A stretch of DNA of 64,000 bases from Nonomuraea fuscirosea. GTDB lineage: Bacteria > Actinomycetota > Actinomycetes > Streptosporangiales > Streptosporangiaceae. The position numbers and the translations under genes were made by a program. Positions 1 to 8,195 of the stretch are shown here, piece after piece. Every line of letters begins with the position of its first letter. The first letter of the stretch is position 1. The stretch covers positions 248,001-312,000 of the forward strand of contig NZ_PVNG01000014.1 of NCBI RefSeq assembly GCF_003001935.1, given 5' to 3'. Below the pieces are notes generated by a model, which was not told where the DNA came from, did not search any database, and was given only the letters and a program-made list of their open reading frames with translations.

Positions 1-2
1 CC

Positions 3-2366
3 GGTTCGAGCCTGCTGGACCTGTTCCGGCTGGTGGACGACCAGAACGCGCCGCACGCGGGCACGCAGGTGGACGAGCAGGGCATCGTCGGCGAGCTGGG
101 CGTGCGCTACCCCACCAGGGGTGACGTGCGGCTGGCGACCGGCACGGTGCAGACCGCGTTCCTGTTCACGATGCCGCCCGGCGTGCAGCGCGACGACCTG
201 CACCGCTCGATCGCCTCGCTGGTCGTCTCGCTGGCCGGCACCCGGCCGAGCACCCCGGGCGAGAGCGCCGGCGGCATGGAGGACCGGGGAGAGTCGTCCT
301 TCGCCGACGACTTCATCAACCGCGCCGTCGAGCGCGACGTGCCCGCCGCCTCGGGCATCGGCAACCGGGGCGTCTCGACGGCCTTCGTCTCCTCCATGAC
401 CGTGCCCGTGGAGGAGCTGGCCGACCTGGTCAGCTCGCGGCTGCTGGCCCGCGCGGTGACACAGCTCGACGCCGTCCCGCCGGGCGCCGCCGAGACCAAC
501 GTGGACGAGATCCGCCGCCTGTTCACCACCACCAACCTGGAGCCGCTGCACACCCGCGCGCCGCTGCCCCCGCCCGAGGCCCGCCCGGCCACGGGCGCGG
601 CCGACATCCAGAAGTCGCTGGCCAACCGGATGCGGGAGATGCAGGACAACCTCGTCTCCCTCGAACGGGCGCTCAGCCGCAGCGTCCCGGTCATGGCCCA
701 GGAGGTGGACGTGCGCAGGGGCGCGATGGAGGGGCTCGGCCACGTCGACCCGTTCCGGCTGCGGCGCGTGGTGGTCGGCCTGCCCGGCGACGTGCACGAG
801 GCCGACCGGCTGGGCTTCGCCGGGCTGCTCGACCACCGCAGGGCGCAGCCGCGCAAGCCGTTCGAGGGCATGAGCGAGGCTCCCCCGCAGCCCGGGCCGA
901 TGCGCGACCGGCTGCTGCGCAAGGTGCAGTGGTCCGACCCCGTGGTGCAGGCCTGGCTCGCCGGTCAGGACGCCTGGTACCTGTGGAGCAGCCAGGCGCT
1001 CTGGCACCGCGCCTGGGCCGACCAGATGCCCCGCTGGGAGCCGCGGCGCAAGCAGCTCCTGCGCGAGGTGCGCGAGTTCACCCAGGTGTTCGCGGAGCAC
1101 GCCGAGAACGACCCCGAGCGGTTCGCCCGCCGGGCGGGCGAACTGTACGAGACGCGCGTGGGCGTCTACCACCTGCTGCCGCCCGCCGGGGCGGAGGCGT
1201 TCTACGACGCGGTCGTGCGCCGCTTCGTGGACGTCTTCGTCGCCCGGCAGATCCTGCGCCCGACCGACACGGAGGCCGGCGTGGTCAACGCGCTGCTCGG
1301 CCCCGAGGGCTGGCGGCACGCCTACGACCTGGCCTGGCGTACGGGCAAGCCGGCCGACGCGCTCAACTGGGTGCGCGAGCGGCTCAAGCTGGAGGTCAAG
1401 AAGCTGTTCAAGGACCGCGACGAGGCCGCCGCGCTGGGCGAGCAGCCGCTGCTGCCCTCGCTGGCCGACATCCTGGCCCAGGCCGCCACGGGCGGCGGCG
1501 ACGACCCGCAGGTGCGGCAGTTCCAGCTCAAGCTGGCCGACCTGGTGCCGGGCGGCTTCACCCCCGACGGCACCGGTGAGCTGAAGGTGCTGGTCTCCTA
1601 CCCGGCGCCGGGCAAGGACCTGGACCTGGAGCGGTTCCTGCGCGACCGGATCGACCTGCCGGGCACGCCCGACTTCCGCAACATCGACGCCGACTCGGTC
1701 ACGGTGGTGCAGCTGCGCACCTCGATGAGCGTGACCCAGGTGCGCGAGCTGCGCGAGGTGCTGGCCAGCTGGGCCGAGGCGCTGCACGACGAGCGCCCGC
1801 AGGACTACCTGAAGTGGCGCCAGCGGCTCGGCTACGACTTCGGCTATCTCGCCACCACCGAGGAGCACCGCGTGCGCATCCTGCACCGGCTGCTCTGCCT
1901 GCTGTGGAACGGGCAGGTCAGCGTGGCGGAGGGCGAGCCGAGCTCGCCGTCGCGGATCAGGATCGACATCGAGGGCGGCTCGATGACGCTGCCCTTGACC
2001 GGGTACGGCAAGGCGTCCTCGTGGCCGAGCATGCTGCGGGCGTACGAGCAGTGGGTGCTCGGCGGCGACGAGGAGTTCCGCAGCCTGATCAGCGCGCAGC
2101 TCATGGACGCCACCCCGAACGGCCTGGCCGGTTCGCTCAGCGTGCCGCACCCGCTCTACCACGAGGTCACCCGCATGGCCGCGGACCAGCTCGGCCTGCT
2201 GGAGATCATGGCGCCCAAGCTGCCCTCGGGCGCCCGCAACCGGGCCGACCAGCTCATCGCCTTCTGGGCGCACACCCTGCCGGCCGCGCTGGACCTGCCG
2301 TTCGAGCGGGTCGCCGAGGCCGTCGCCTACAACCTGCGCGACCTGGACGCGCTCGTGGAGGAGTGA
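3..2366 (+). CDS. Tubulin-like domain protein, 5' partial
   Basis: The reading frame is open to the left edge, so the true start lies outside the window; the GTG at 33 is only an internal codon. About 785 residues are visible and resemble the C-terminal part of the large actinobacterial tubulin-like proteins (Tub_2 type, usually about 1,100 residues), in which an N-terminal tubulin/FtsZ-like nucleotide-binding domain precedes a long helical region. That N-terminal domain is not visible here. The visible part is alpha-helical, soluble and without membrane segments. It is first in a five-gene operon and its stop lies 2 bases before the next start. The family call rests on recognition of the C-terminal region and on the neighbouring GTPase and kinase-like genes, so it is moderate. 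Confidence 0.55.
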   Translation, partial: GSSLLDLFRLVDDQNAPHAGTQVDEQGIVGELGVRYPTRGDVRLATGTVQTAFLFTMPPGVQRDDLHRSIASLVVSLAGTRPSTPGESAGGMEDRGESSFADDFINRAVERDVPAASGIGNRGVSTAFVSSMTVPVEELADLVSSRLLARAVTQLDAVPPGAAETNVDEIRRLFTTTNLEPLHTRAPLPPPEARPATGAADIQKSLANRMREMQDNLVSLERALSRSVPVMAQEVDVRRGAMEGLGHVDPFRLRRVVVGLPGDVHEADRLGFAGLLDHRRAQPRKPFEGMSEAPPQPGPMRDRLLRKVQWSDPVVQAWLAGQDAWYLWSSQALWHRAWADQMPRWEPRRKQLLREVREFTQVFAEHAENDPERFARRAGELYETRVGVYHLLPPAGAEAFYDAVVRRFVDVFVARQILRPTDTEAGVVNALLGPEGWRHAYDLAWRTGKPADALNWVRERLKLEVKKLFKDRDEAAALGEQPLLPSLADILAQAATGGGDDPQVRQFQLKLADLVPGGFTPDGTGELKVLVSYPAPGKDLDLERFLRDRIDLPGTPDFRNIDADSVTVVQLRTSMSVTQVRELREVLASWAEALHDERPQDYLKWRQRLGYDFGYLATTEEHRVRILHRLLCLLWNGQVSVAEGEPSSPSRIRIDIEGGSMTLPLTGYGKASSWPSMLRAYEQWVLGGDEEFRSLISAQLMDATPNGLAGSLSVPHPLYHEVTRMAADQLGLLEIMAPKLPSGARNRADQLIAFWAHTLPAALDLPFERVAEAVAYNLRDLDALVEE

Positions 2367-2368
2367 GC

Positions 2369-4204
2369 ATGGTCGTCGTGCTCGACCTGCGCAAGGGTGA
2401 GCCGGACCGGCTCGGCGCACGGGTCCTGGTGGTCGCCGACACCGAGCGGCTGGCCGCCGGGCAGCGGGTGCTCCAGGACCTGTTCAGCTCGCGCCTGGTC
2501 CGGGAGGTGCTCGTCGTGGCGGTGGGGCCGCGGCTGCGGCTGCCGCCGGCGCTGGACGGCGAGCGCCGGCGGGTGCTGTGGGTGGGCGACCCGCGCGGCA
2601 TCCTCTGGGACGCCGACACCGGCGAGGCCGCGCTCGGGCCGGAGGTCAGCTCCGAAGCCATCCTCATCGACCTGCTCAGCCAGCCCGAGGTGTTCGACGA
2701 GGTGGTCGCGGGGCTGGACGACATCCCGTACGGCACCGCCTCCCCGGGATGGCGCATCGTGGCCGGGCGGATCGACCCCGAGGTGCTCTCCCAGGCGTTC
2801 CGCGAGGTCTCGGAACGCTTCCACGGGCCCGCCCAGCAGGACACCGCCACCTTCAGCTCGCCGCTGGCCACCGCGCTGCCGGTGCTCAGCGGCACCGTGG
2901 ACCTGCCCGCCGACGTGCTCGACCCGCTCATCCCCGACGGCCCGCTCGACCGGATGCACCGCCGCGCGGCCGAGCAGATCGACCGGGCGGCCAGGGCGCT
3001 GGAGGAGCTGACCTACTTCAGCCCCGCCCCCGCGCGGGCGGCCATCGCCGGCGAGGTGATCGCGGCGGGCAAGGCGCTGGCGGAGTTCCGCGACACCGTC
3101 GCGCGGCTGTTCGCCGACATCGACCACTCCGACGAGGGCGCGAAGGAGACGCTGGCCATGCACGGCGTCAAGTTCGCCACCCCGGCCGGCATGGGCGCCA
3201 CCGAGATCGTCGCCGAGCTGCGCGCGGACGTGGAGTCGGCGCTGGCCGAGCGCAGGAGCCTGACCCGGCTGGTGTCCCGGCTGCGCCTGCTGGCCGACCA
3301 CAGCGCGCCGATCGGCAGCGCCGCCTTCGTCGCCGACCTGTGGCGGATCTGCCCCGACGAGCTGCTCAACGCGCTGCACGCGCCGGCCGACTTCCCCGCC
3401 ACGCTGCTCGACCGGTTCGTCTTCTGGCGGCGGTCGCGGGCGTGGTGGCGCGAGCAGCTGGCGCTCGGCCCGGCCCGTACGGCGCTGGACGAGCTGCGCT
3501 CGCGCCTGGAACGGGTGGCCGCCAGCGAATGGATGCTCGGCGGGGCCCGTACGCACACCTCCGACGCCGCCCGCACCCTGGCGGCGGCGCTGAACGACGC
3601 CTGCGCGCAGGTGGCGGGGACGCTGACGGACTGGAGCCGGGCCGAGGCCGGCCAGGCCGCGGCCAGTCCGGCGCTGGACGAGGAGGTCACCGTGCGCCTG
3701 CGCGACCGGGGCGGCCAGCTGCGCGAGGTGATCACCGGTGACCTGCTCGACGCGGTGACGGGCTGGCTGGAGCCCGGCTGGACCGCCCTTGAGCACGGCG
3801 ACTACCGCGACGTCCAGGTGGGGCTTGATCGCCGGATCGACGAGACGCTGCGGCAGTACCGCTACCACCTGGTCCACCGGGGCGTGCAGGAGCGGCCCGA
3901 CTTCGGCACCGGCGACGCGGGCCGCCAGGAGCTCGTGGACGCGGTGTGGCGGCAGTCCCAGCAGGTGGTGCGGGCGCTCAGGGCGCAGCCGGGCGGCCAG
4001 ATGTTGCAGCTGTGCGGCGACCGCGACCTCGCGGTGCTGCTCCGGCAGGCGTCCGCGGTGCGGTTCGCGCCCAGGGCGGTCAGGGGCCAGGGCAACCCGC
4101 CCGGCGTCGTGTGGACCAGGTCCGGCCAGTACGCCGGCACCTTGCGGCTGGTGCCGCTGCGGCCGGGGACGGTGGAGGAGAACTGGAGTGGGGATGGAAC
4201 CTGA
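2369..4204 (+). CDS. Conserved hypothetical protein of the tubulin/GTPase operon
   Basis: 611 residues from the ATG at 2369, two bases after the previous stop, so translation is probably coupled. No family is recognised. The first 90 residues alternate beta strands and helices (for example ARVLVVADTERL and VLVVAVGPRL), like a small Rossmann-type or receiver-like fold. Residues 190-600 are mostly helical, with many Leu, Ala and Arg heptad-like runs that could form coiled coils. There is no signal peptide or membrane segment, so it is probably cytosolic. The 3' end overlaps the pseudokinase gene by 17 bases. It is presumably an adaptor within the complex formed by this operon; that is inference from position only. 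Confidence 0.75.
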   Translation: MVVVLDLRKGEPDRLGARVLVVADTERLAAGQRVLQDLFSSRLVREVLVVAVGPRLRLPPALDGERRRVLWVGDPRGILWDADTGEAALGPEVSSEAILIDLLSQPEVFDEVVAGLDDIPYGTASPGWRIVAGRIDPEVLSQAFREVSERFHGPAQQDTATFSSPLATALPVLSGTVDLPADVLDPLIPDGPLDRMHRRAAEQIDRAARALEELTYFSPAPARAAIAGEVIAAGKALAEFRDTVARLFADIDHSDEGAKETLAMHGVKFATPAGMGATEIVAELRADVESALAERRSLTRLVSRLRLLADHSAPIGSAAFVADLWRICPDELLNALHAPADFPATLLDRFVFWRRSRAWWREQLALGPARTALDELRSRLERVAASEWMLGGARTHTSDAARTLAAALNDACAQVAGTLTDWSRAEAGQAAASPALDEEVTVRLRDRGGQLREVITGDLLDAVTGWLEPGWTALEHGDYRDVQVGLDRRIDETLRQYRYHLVHRGVQERPDFGTGDAGRQELVDAVWRQSQQVVRALRAQPGGQMLQLCGDRDLAVLLRQASAVRFAPRAVRGQGNPPGVVWTRSGQYAGTLRLVPLRPGTVEENWSGDGT

Positions 4205-5192
4205 GCCGCTGAGCTTCAACACCCCCGAGGGCGATCCGGTGACCTGGGAGGTGGAGGCGGAGCCGTGGCACGACCCGTTCGAACGCCGGCTCACCCTCGT
4301 CGTCCAGGGCACCCGCCTCGTGCAGCGGCGGGTGCCGCGGGCCGCGGGCCGCGAGCGCGAATACCTCTACGACCTGCTGGAGAACGAGGCCCGCATGGGC
4401 GCCAGGCTGCTCACCAGGCTGCGCAGGGACTACCCGCCCGAGCTGCCCCGGCTGCTGGGCTACAGCCTCGACGCGGAGGAGCCGTTCGTGCTCCTGTCGG
4501 ACCGCAGGGGCGAGCCGGTCACCCGGTTCTCCGGCGCGCTGCTGATCGCCGAGCAGCGGGGACTGCAGGTCAGCCTTTTCCGCGCTGTACGCATCCTGTC
4601 GGCCTGCGGCATCGTGCACCGGCGGATCGAGCCGGCCACGGTGCGCTGGGACGGGACCACCGTGCAGCTCACCGACCTCAGCCACGCCACCCTGGCCGGC
4701 AGCCGGCGGCTGCGGCTGGGCGAGGCGCCCTACGCCTCCCCCGCGCAGCGCGAGGGCGTGGGCGTGGCCTCCACCTCCGACGACCTCTGGAGCGCGGGCA
4801 TGGTGCTCTACCGGACGATCACCGGCCGCGAGGTGACCGACCGGCCCGACCTCGCCGCCGCCCCGGCGCTGCAGCCCCTCCACGACGTCTTCTCCGGCGC
4901 CCCTCCCACGGCGGGCGAGGTGCTGGCCCGGCTGCGGGCGCCCGACCCGATGCAGTCGATCCCCGTCGAGCAGGACCTGGCGCTGGAGGAGGGCCGGGCC
5001 GCCTTCGACCGGGCCCGCGAGGCCAGACGCGACCCCGCCGCCTCCGGTGAGACCGCCGGGAACGACCGCACCCGCGTCCAGCCGCCCCCGGCTCCGGCCG
5101 GGGAGGAGCCGCGGCGCACCTGGCTGACCCGCTGGCTGCCCCTGGCCGTGCTGCTCGTCCTGCTCCTCGTCCTCTGGTTGGTGAACCGGTGA
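4188..5192 (+). CDS. Membrane-anchored protein-kinase-like protein (predicted pseudokinase)
   Basis: 334 residues. The GTG at 4188 lies 7 bases after GGAGGAG; an in-frame ATG at 4194 is the alternative. Residues 60-260 follow a Ser/Thr kinase C-lobe: IVHRRIEPATVRW sits where HRDLKPxN is expected, DLSHAT replaces DFG, and APYASPAQREG plus DDLWSAGMVLY match the APE and DxWSxG segments. The catalytic Asp (HRD to HRR) and the metal-binding DFG are changed, and no glycine-rich loop or VAIK lysine is obvious, so it should not phosphorylate. A charged, proline-containing linker leads to one C-terminal membrane helix (about residues 310-332) ending VNR. The last four bases overlap the GTPase start. 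Confidence 0.75.
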   Translation: MGMEPEPLSFNTPEGDPVTWEVEAEPWHDPFERRLTLVVQGTRLVQRRVPRAAGREREYLYDLLENEARMGARLLTRLRRDYPPELPRLLGYSLDAEEPFVLLSDRRGEPVTRFSGALLIAEQRGLQVSLFRAVRILSACGIVHRRIEPATVRWDGTTVQLTDLSHATLAGSRRLRLGEAPYASPAQREGVGVASTSDDLWSAGMVLYRTITGREVTDRPDLAAAPALQPLHDVFSGAPPTAGEVLARLRAPDPMQSIPVEQDLALEEGRAAFDRAREARRDPAASGETAGNDRTRVQPPPAPAGEEPRRTWLTRWLPLAVLLVLLLVLWLVNR

Positions 5193-6193
5193 TCCTCTGC
5201 CCGATCTGCCTGCACGAGTTCGACTGGAGCGAGGACGAGCTCTACGAGCGCACCCCGGCGGGCCGGTACCAGCCGCTCTCACTGGCGAACGTGACCGGGG
5301 CCCGGCGCGAGGACCTGCTGCGGGCCGCCCACGTCCGCTGCCCGGCCCCCGTCGCCGACCCCGGCCTCGAACACCATCTGCCCTACACCTACGTCCGGCA
5401 CGGCCGCCCGCTGGTGATCGGCCTGGTCGGGGGGCCGGAGACGGGTAAGACACACCTGCTGGCCTCGATGATCGGGGCCATCGAGCAGGGCGGGCTGCGC
5501 CCGTACGGGCTGACCACGGACGCCGTGGACATCGAGCGGCACGCCCAGTACGTCGACTCCTACGTCAACCCGCTGGTCGTCGAGCGGGAGGCCCTGTCGC
5601 GCACCGCCCACAGGTCCACCGCGGAACCCGTGGACGCGCTGCTGGTCAACGACGGCCAGCACACCACGGCGGTGGCCTTCTTCGACATCGCCGGCGAGCA
5701 GTTGCGCAGCACCGCGCACGAGGCGACCAGGTTCGTGCCCGCGCTCGGCGGACTGCTCTTCGTGATCGACGCCGCCACCAGGTCGGCCAGGCTGGGCGAC
5801 GACTCCTTCCGCGCCGTGCTCGACCGGCTGCCCAAGACCGGCGGGCGGCTCGACGTGCCCGCCGTCATCGCGGTCACCAAGAGCGACGCCGTGCGCTTCC
5901 AGGATCCGGTCGACACCTGGCTGTACGGCGACCCCGACCGGCTCGACCCGGCCGACGTCCTGAAGGAGAGCAGGGACGTCTACGCCTTCCTGCACCGGCG
6001 GGGCGCGCAGGCGTGGCTGAGCCCGTACGACAAGTGCCGCAAGTGCACCCTGCACTTCGTCTCGGCCACGGGAGGCGCCGCGGCCGACGGGCGCTTCCCC
6101 AGGGGTGTGCGCCCGCGGCGGGTCCTCGCGCCCCTGATCTCGCTCTTCGCCATGACCGGCGTCCTGCGCGGCTATCCCGAGGTGGGGACATGA
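5189..6193 (+). CDS. Zinc-ribbon P-loop GTPase (TRAFAC-like, double-GTPase type)
   Basis: 334 residues, starting at a GTG that overlaps the previous stop as GTGA. Visible motifs are a Walker A GGPETGKT (residues 81-88), a Walker B/switch II DIAGEQ (about 166-171) and a base-specificity TKSD (about 230). These mark a TRAFAC-type GTPase rather than an ATPase. The N-terminus carries CPIC (residues 4-7) with Cys51, and a CRKC pair lies near residue 284, so zinc-ribbon elements are likely. The architecture matches the double-GTPase proteins described in multigene, conflict-type cassettes. No membrane segment is present, so its tail-anchored or kinase-like neighbours may recruit it to the membrane (inference). 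Confidence 0.75.
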   Translation: MILCPICLHEFDWSEDELYERTPAGRYQPLSLANVTGARREDLLRAAHVRCPAPVADPGLEHHLPYTYVRHGRPLVIGLVGGPETGKTHLLASMIGAIEQGGLRPYGLTTDAVDIERHAQYVDSYVNPLVVEREALSRTAHRSTAEPVDALLVNDGQHTTAVAFFDIAGEQLRSTAHEATRFVPALGGLLFVIDAATRSARLGDDSFRAVLDRLPKTGGRLDVPAVIAVTKSDAVRFQDPVDTWLYGDPDRLDPADVLKESRDVYAFLHRRGAQAWLSPYDKCRKCTLHFVSATGGAAADGRFPRGVRPRRVLAPLISLFAMTGVLRGYPEVGT

Positions 6194-7884
6194 TGGGGCG
6201 TTATTCGAGCATCGACTGGATCCAGTTCGAATGGGACAACAAGCGCACGGGCCTCGGTCCCGTCCGCTCCTCCCTGCCGGAGACCGGAGGCTGGTACCAC
6301 CAGCTCGGGCCCTGGCTCGACCCCGGGCCCGCGCCGGGCGTCAGCATCTGCCGGCTCGTGGTGGACGGCCGGGTGGTGGTGCTCGCCCGCACGCGGACCG
6401 GCGGGTCGGACAGCAGGCGGACCATCCAGGTGCGGGCCTATCTCGGCGGCTCGGCCTCGCTCTCCTCGCCGATGCCGAACGTGCGCCAGGCGCTGGCGCT
6501 GGCTCCCGGCTGGGCCTCGCTGCTGCCCGACGACGACGTGCCGCTCGACCTGGCCCGGATGATCGAGCCGTACTCCGAGGCGGGGGCGGCGCTCGACCGG
6601 CAGGCGCGGGCCGGGGCGGCGGCGCTCGCGCCGATCGTCTCCGAGGCGCTGCGCTCCCGGGGCAGGACCGCCCTGTCGGTGGCGTCGGGCGGTGACTCCG
6701 TCGTGCAGCTGTGGGGGCTGGTGGACATTCTGGACCTGCTGCTGGGGCACTATCCCGAGACGTTCTCCACGTACGAGAGCGACGATCTGCAGCAGGGGGC
6801 CGAGGTCGTCTTCCTCCAGGGGTGGCCGGGGCCGTCGTCGCGCGCCTCGCGCCGGGCCCGGGTCGATCTGCGCGCGCCCGACCAGGCCGACAAGTACGGG
6901 GACATCGCCGCCATGGCGGTGGCGGCGTACGCGCGCAAGCAGCTGGTGGCGGTGGTCAGGAGCGCGGGGATCACCGACGGGACGCCGGTGGAGGAGCGCA
7001 TCCGGCTGCTGGAGAACGTCACGTACGAGCCGACGACGCCCGCGAGCCGGCCTGAGCCTGCGCCGCCCGCGAACCGGGCCGGACCGACCACGCCCGTGAG
7101 CCCGTCCGAGCCCGCACCGCCTGTGAGCCGGTCTCGACCGGCATCCGTGAGCCGGTCCGGACCGGCCGCGCCCGTGAGCCGGTCCGAGGCGGCGGCACCG
7201 GCGAGCCGGGCCACGCCGGCTGAGCCCGTAGGTGGGGCGGCGCCTGAGGACACGTGGGCTCCCCGGCCGCCGGCGCGCGAGAGCCCGTACCCGGCGACGC
7301 GCACCTCCGCCGCCGGCGGTGCGCCCTCTTCGACTCCTTCGGCCGCTCCGTCATCCCCGTCGTCCTCGCCCGCGCAGCCGGCGTCCCGGCCCGCGGCCGC
7401 GCGGTCCCAGCCCGCGCGAGCCGCCCACCCCGGCGCCGCCCACCCCGGCGCTGCCCAGCCCGGCGCCGCCCAGCCGCAGCAGGCCGCGCAGAAATCGCAG
7501 CCGGCGTCATCGCGGGAGAAGCGGCCGAGGGCGGGGCGGGCGGCGGCGTCCGCCGCGCGCGACGTCTTCGAGCTGTTCCAGGAGGACCTGGCCGAGGCGG
7601 GGACCGCCAAGGAGGCCATGGACATCCTGCGGGACGTCCGCGTCTGGACCGCCACCCGCCAGCCCTCGGAGGTGCGCAACCGGATCCCCGACCTGATCCC
7701 CGATCTGGAGCGCCTGCTGCCCGACGGTCACATCAACCCGATCCTGCGCGAGCTGCTGACCCCGGACGCCCCGCCGAAGAAGGGCCGCGGCGGGTCCGAC
7801 TGGCGCGAACCCCGGTGGCTCGTGGTCGCGGTGGCGCTGGCGCTCGTGCTGGTTCTCCAGATCGTGATCCTGTTCTTCCGCTGA
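6190..7884 (+). CDS. Tail-anchored GTPase-associated protein (GAP1-N-like)
   Basis: 564 residues from the ATG at 6190, overlapping the GTPase stop as ATGA. The N-terminal 280 residues are a folded domain resembling the N-terminal domains of GTPase-associated proteins found beside double-GTPases. A long Pro/Ala/Ser-rich linker with repeats follows (about residues 290-455). A helical segment (about 458-530) and one C-terminal membrane helix (WLVVAVALALVLVL, ending FFR) complete the protein. The topology is therefore cytosolic with a tail anchor, like the pseudokinase two genes upstream. It is the last gene of the operon. The domain assignment is tentative; the membrane tail and linker are directly visible. 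Confidence 0.65.
   Translation: MMGRYSSIDWIQFEWDNKRTGLGPVRSSLPETGGWYHQLGPWLDPGPAPGVSICRLVVDGRVVVLARTRTGGSDSRRTIQVRAYLGGSASLSSPMPNVRQALALAPGWASLLPDDDVPLDLARMIEPYSEAGAALDRQARAGAAALAPIVSEALRSRGRTALSVASGGDSVVQLWGLVDILDLLLGHYPETFSTYESDDLQQGAEVVFLQGWPGPSSRASRRARVDLRAPDQADKYGDIAAMAVAAYARKQLVAVVRSAGITDGTPVEERIRLLENVTYEPTTPASRPEPAPPANRAGPTTPVSPSEPAPPVSRSRPASVSRSGPAAPVSRSEAAAPASRATPAEPVGGAAPEDTWAPRPPARESPYPATRTSAAGGAPSSTPSAAPSSPSSSPAQPASRPAAARSQPARAAHPGAAHPGAAQPGAAQPQQAAQKSQPASSREKRPRAGRAAASAARDVFELFQEDLAEAGTAKEAMDILRDVRVWTATRQPSEVRNRIPDLIPDLERLLPDGHINPILRELLTPDAPPKKGRGGSDWREPRWLVVAVALALVLVLQIVILFFR
7060..7230 (+). repeat. Degenerate tandem repeat in the Pro/Ser linker
   Basis: A unit of about 24-27 bp centred on GTGAGCCGGTCCG recurs five or six times with drift (copies near 7072, 7096, 7121, 7147, 7174 and 7201). 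It encodes repeats of the form PVSRSxPA. It lies inside the coding region of the tail-anchored protein. Confidence 0.6.
7426..7470 (+). repeat. 15-bp tandem repeat, three copies
   Basis: Three head-to-tail copies of CACCCCGGCGCCGCC, with one or two changes each, encode (H/Q)PGAA units in the linker of the tail-anchored protein. The frame is kept because the unit is a multiple of three. Confidence 0.7.
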
Positions 7885-7990
7885 AAGGGTTCCGGCGGGC
7901 CCGATTCCCCCGCGGCGGCGGGCGGTCACGGGACTGAGCGCCTGCCTGTGAATCTTCAAATATCGTCACTGTCGGTGAGAGATGGGCAGT

Positions 7991-8025
7991 TACGGTCACG
8001 AACCGTATGTTGACAAAGAGTCAAC
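7991..8025. promoter_or_regulatory. Two adjacent 6-5-6 inverted repeats upstream of the conservon
   Basis: The 311-base gap 7885-8195 holds no gene. It contains two perfect dyads separated by one base: TACGGT-CACGA-ACCGTA (7991-8007) and GTTGAC-AAAGA-GTCAAC (8009-8025). The second includes a TTGACA -35-like hexamer (8010-8015), but no well-spaced -10 follows it. Their position, 170-205 bases before the sensor kinase start, suggests an operator pair for the conservon promoter. Confidence 0.5.
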
Positions 8026-8195
8026 CCACCATTCGCGATGAATCTTCGCATCTCTACCTTGAAGTACATCTGCCCCGTAGGCATAGTGGAGCAACCACAG
8101 GCGCACTCGGTCGTGGCGGGCAACCTCGGGGGGCGGTTCCAAGGTTCACGACCGCCCAGCGACGCGCGTCACCATGTCGAGAATTGGACACAAGG

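Noticed and set aside
2327..4312. 661-codon open frame on the minus strand
   Set aside because: It is antisense to the second gene of the tubulin/GTPase operon. The coupled plus-strand genes and their start signals explain this region.
8010..8060. TTGACA with TACCTT as a conservon promoter pair
   Set aside because: The spacing of 39 bases is far too long for a sigma-70-type promoter, so only the dyads are reported.
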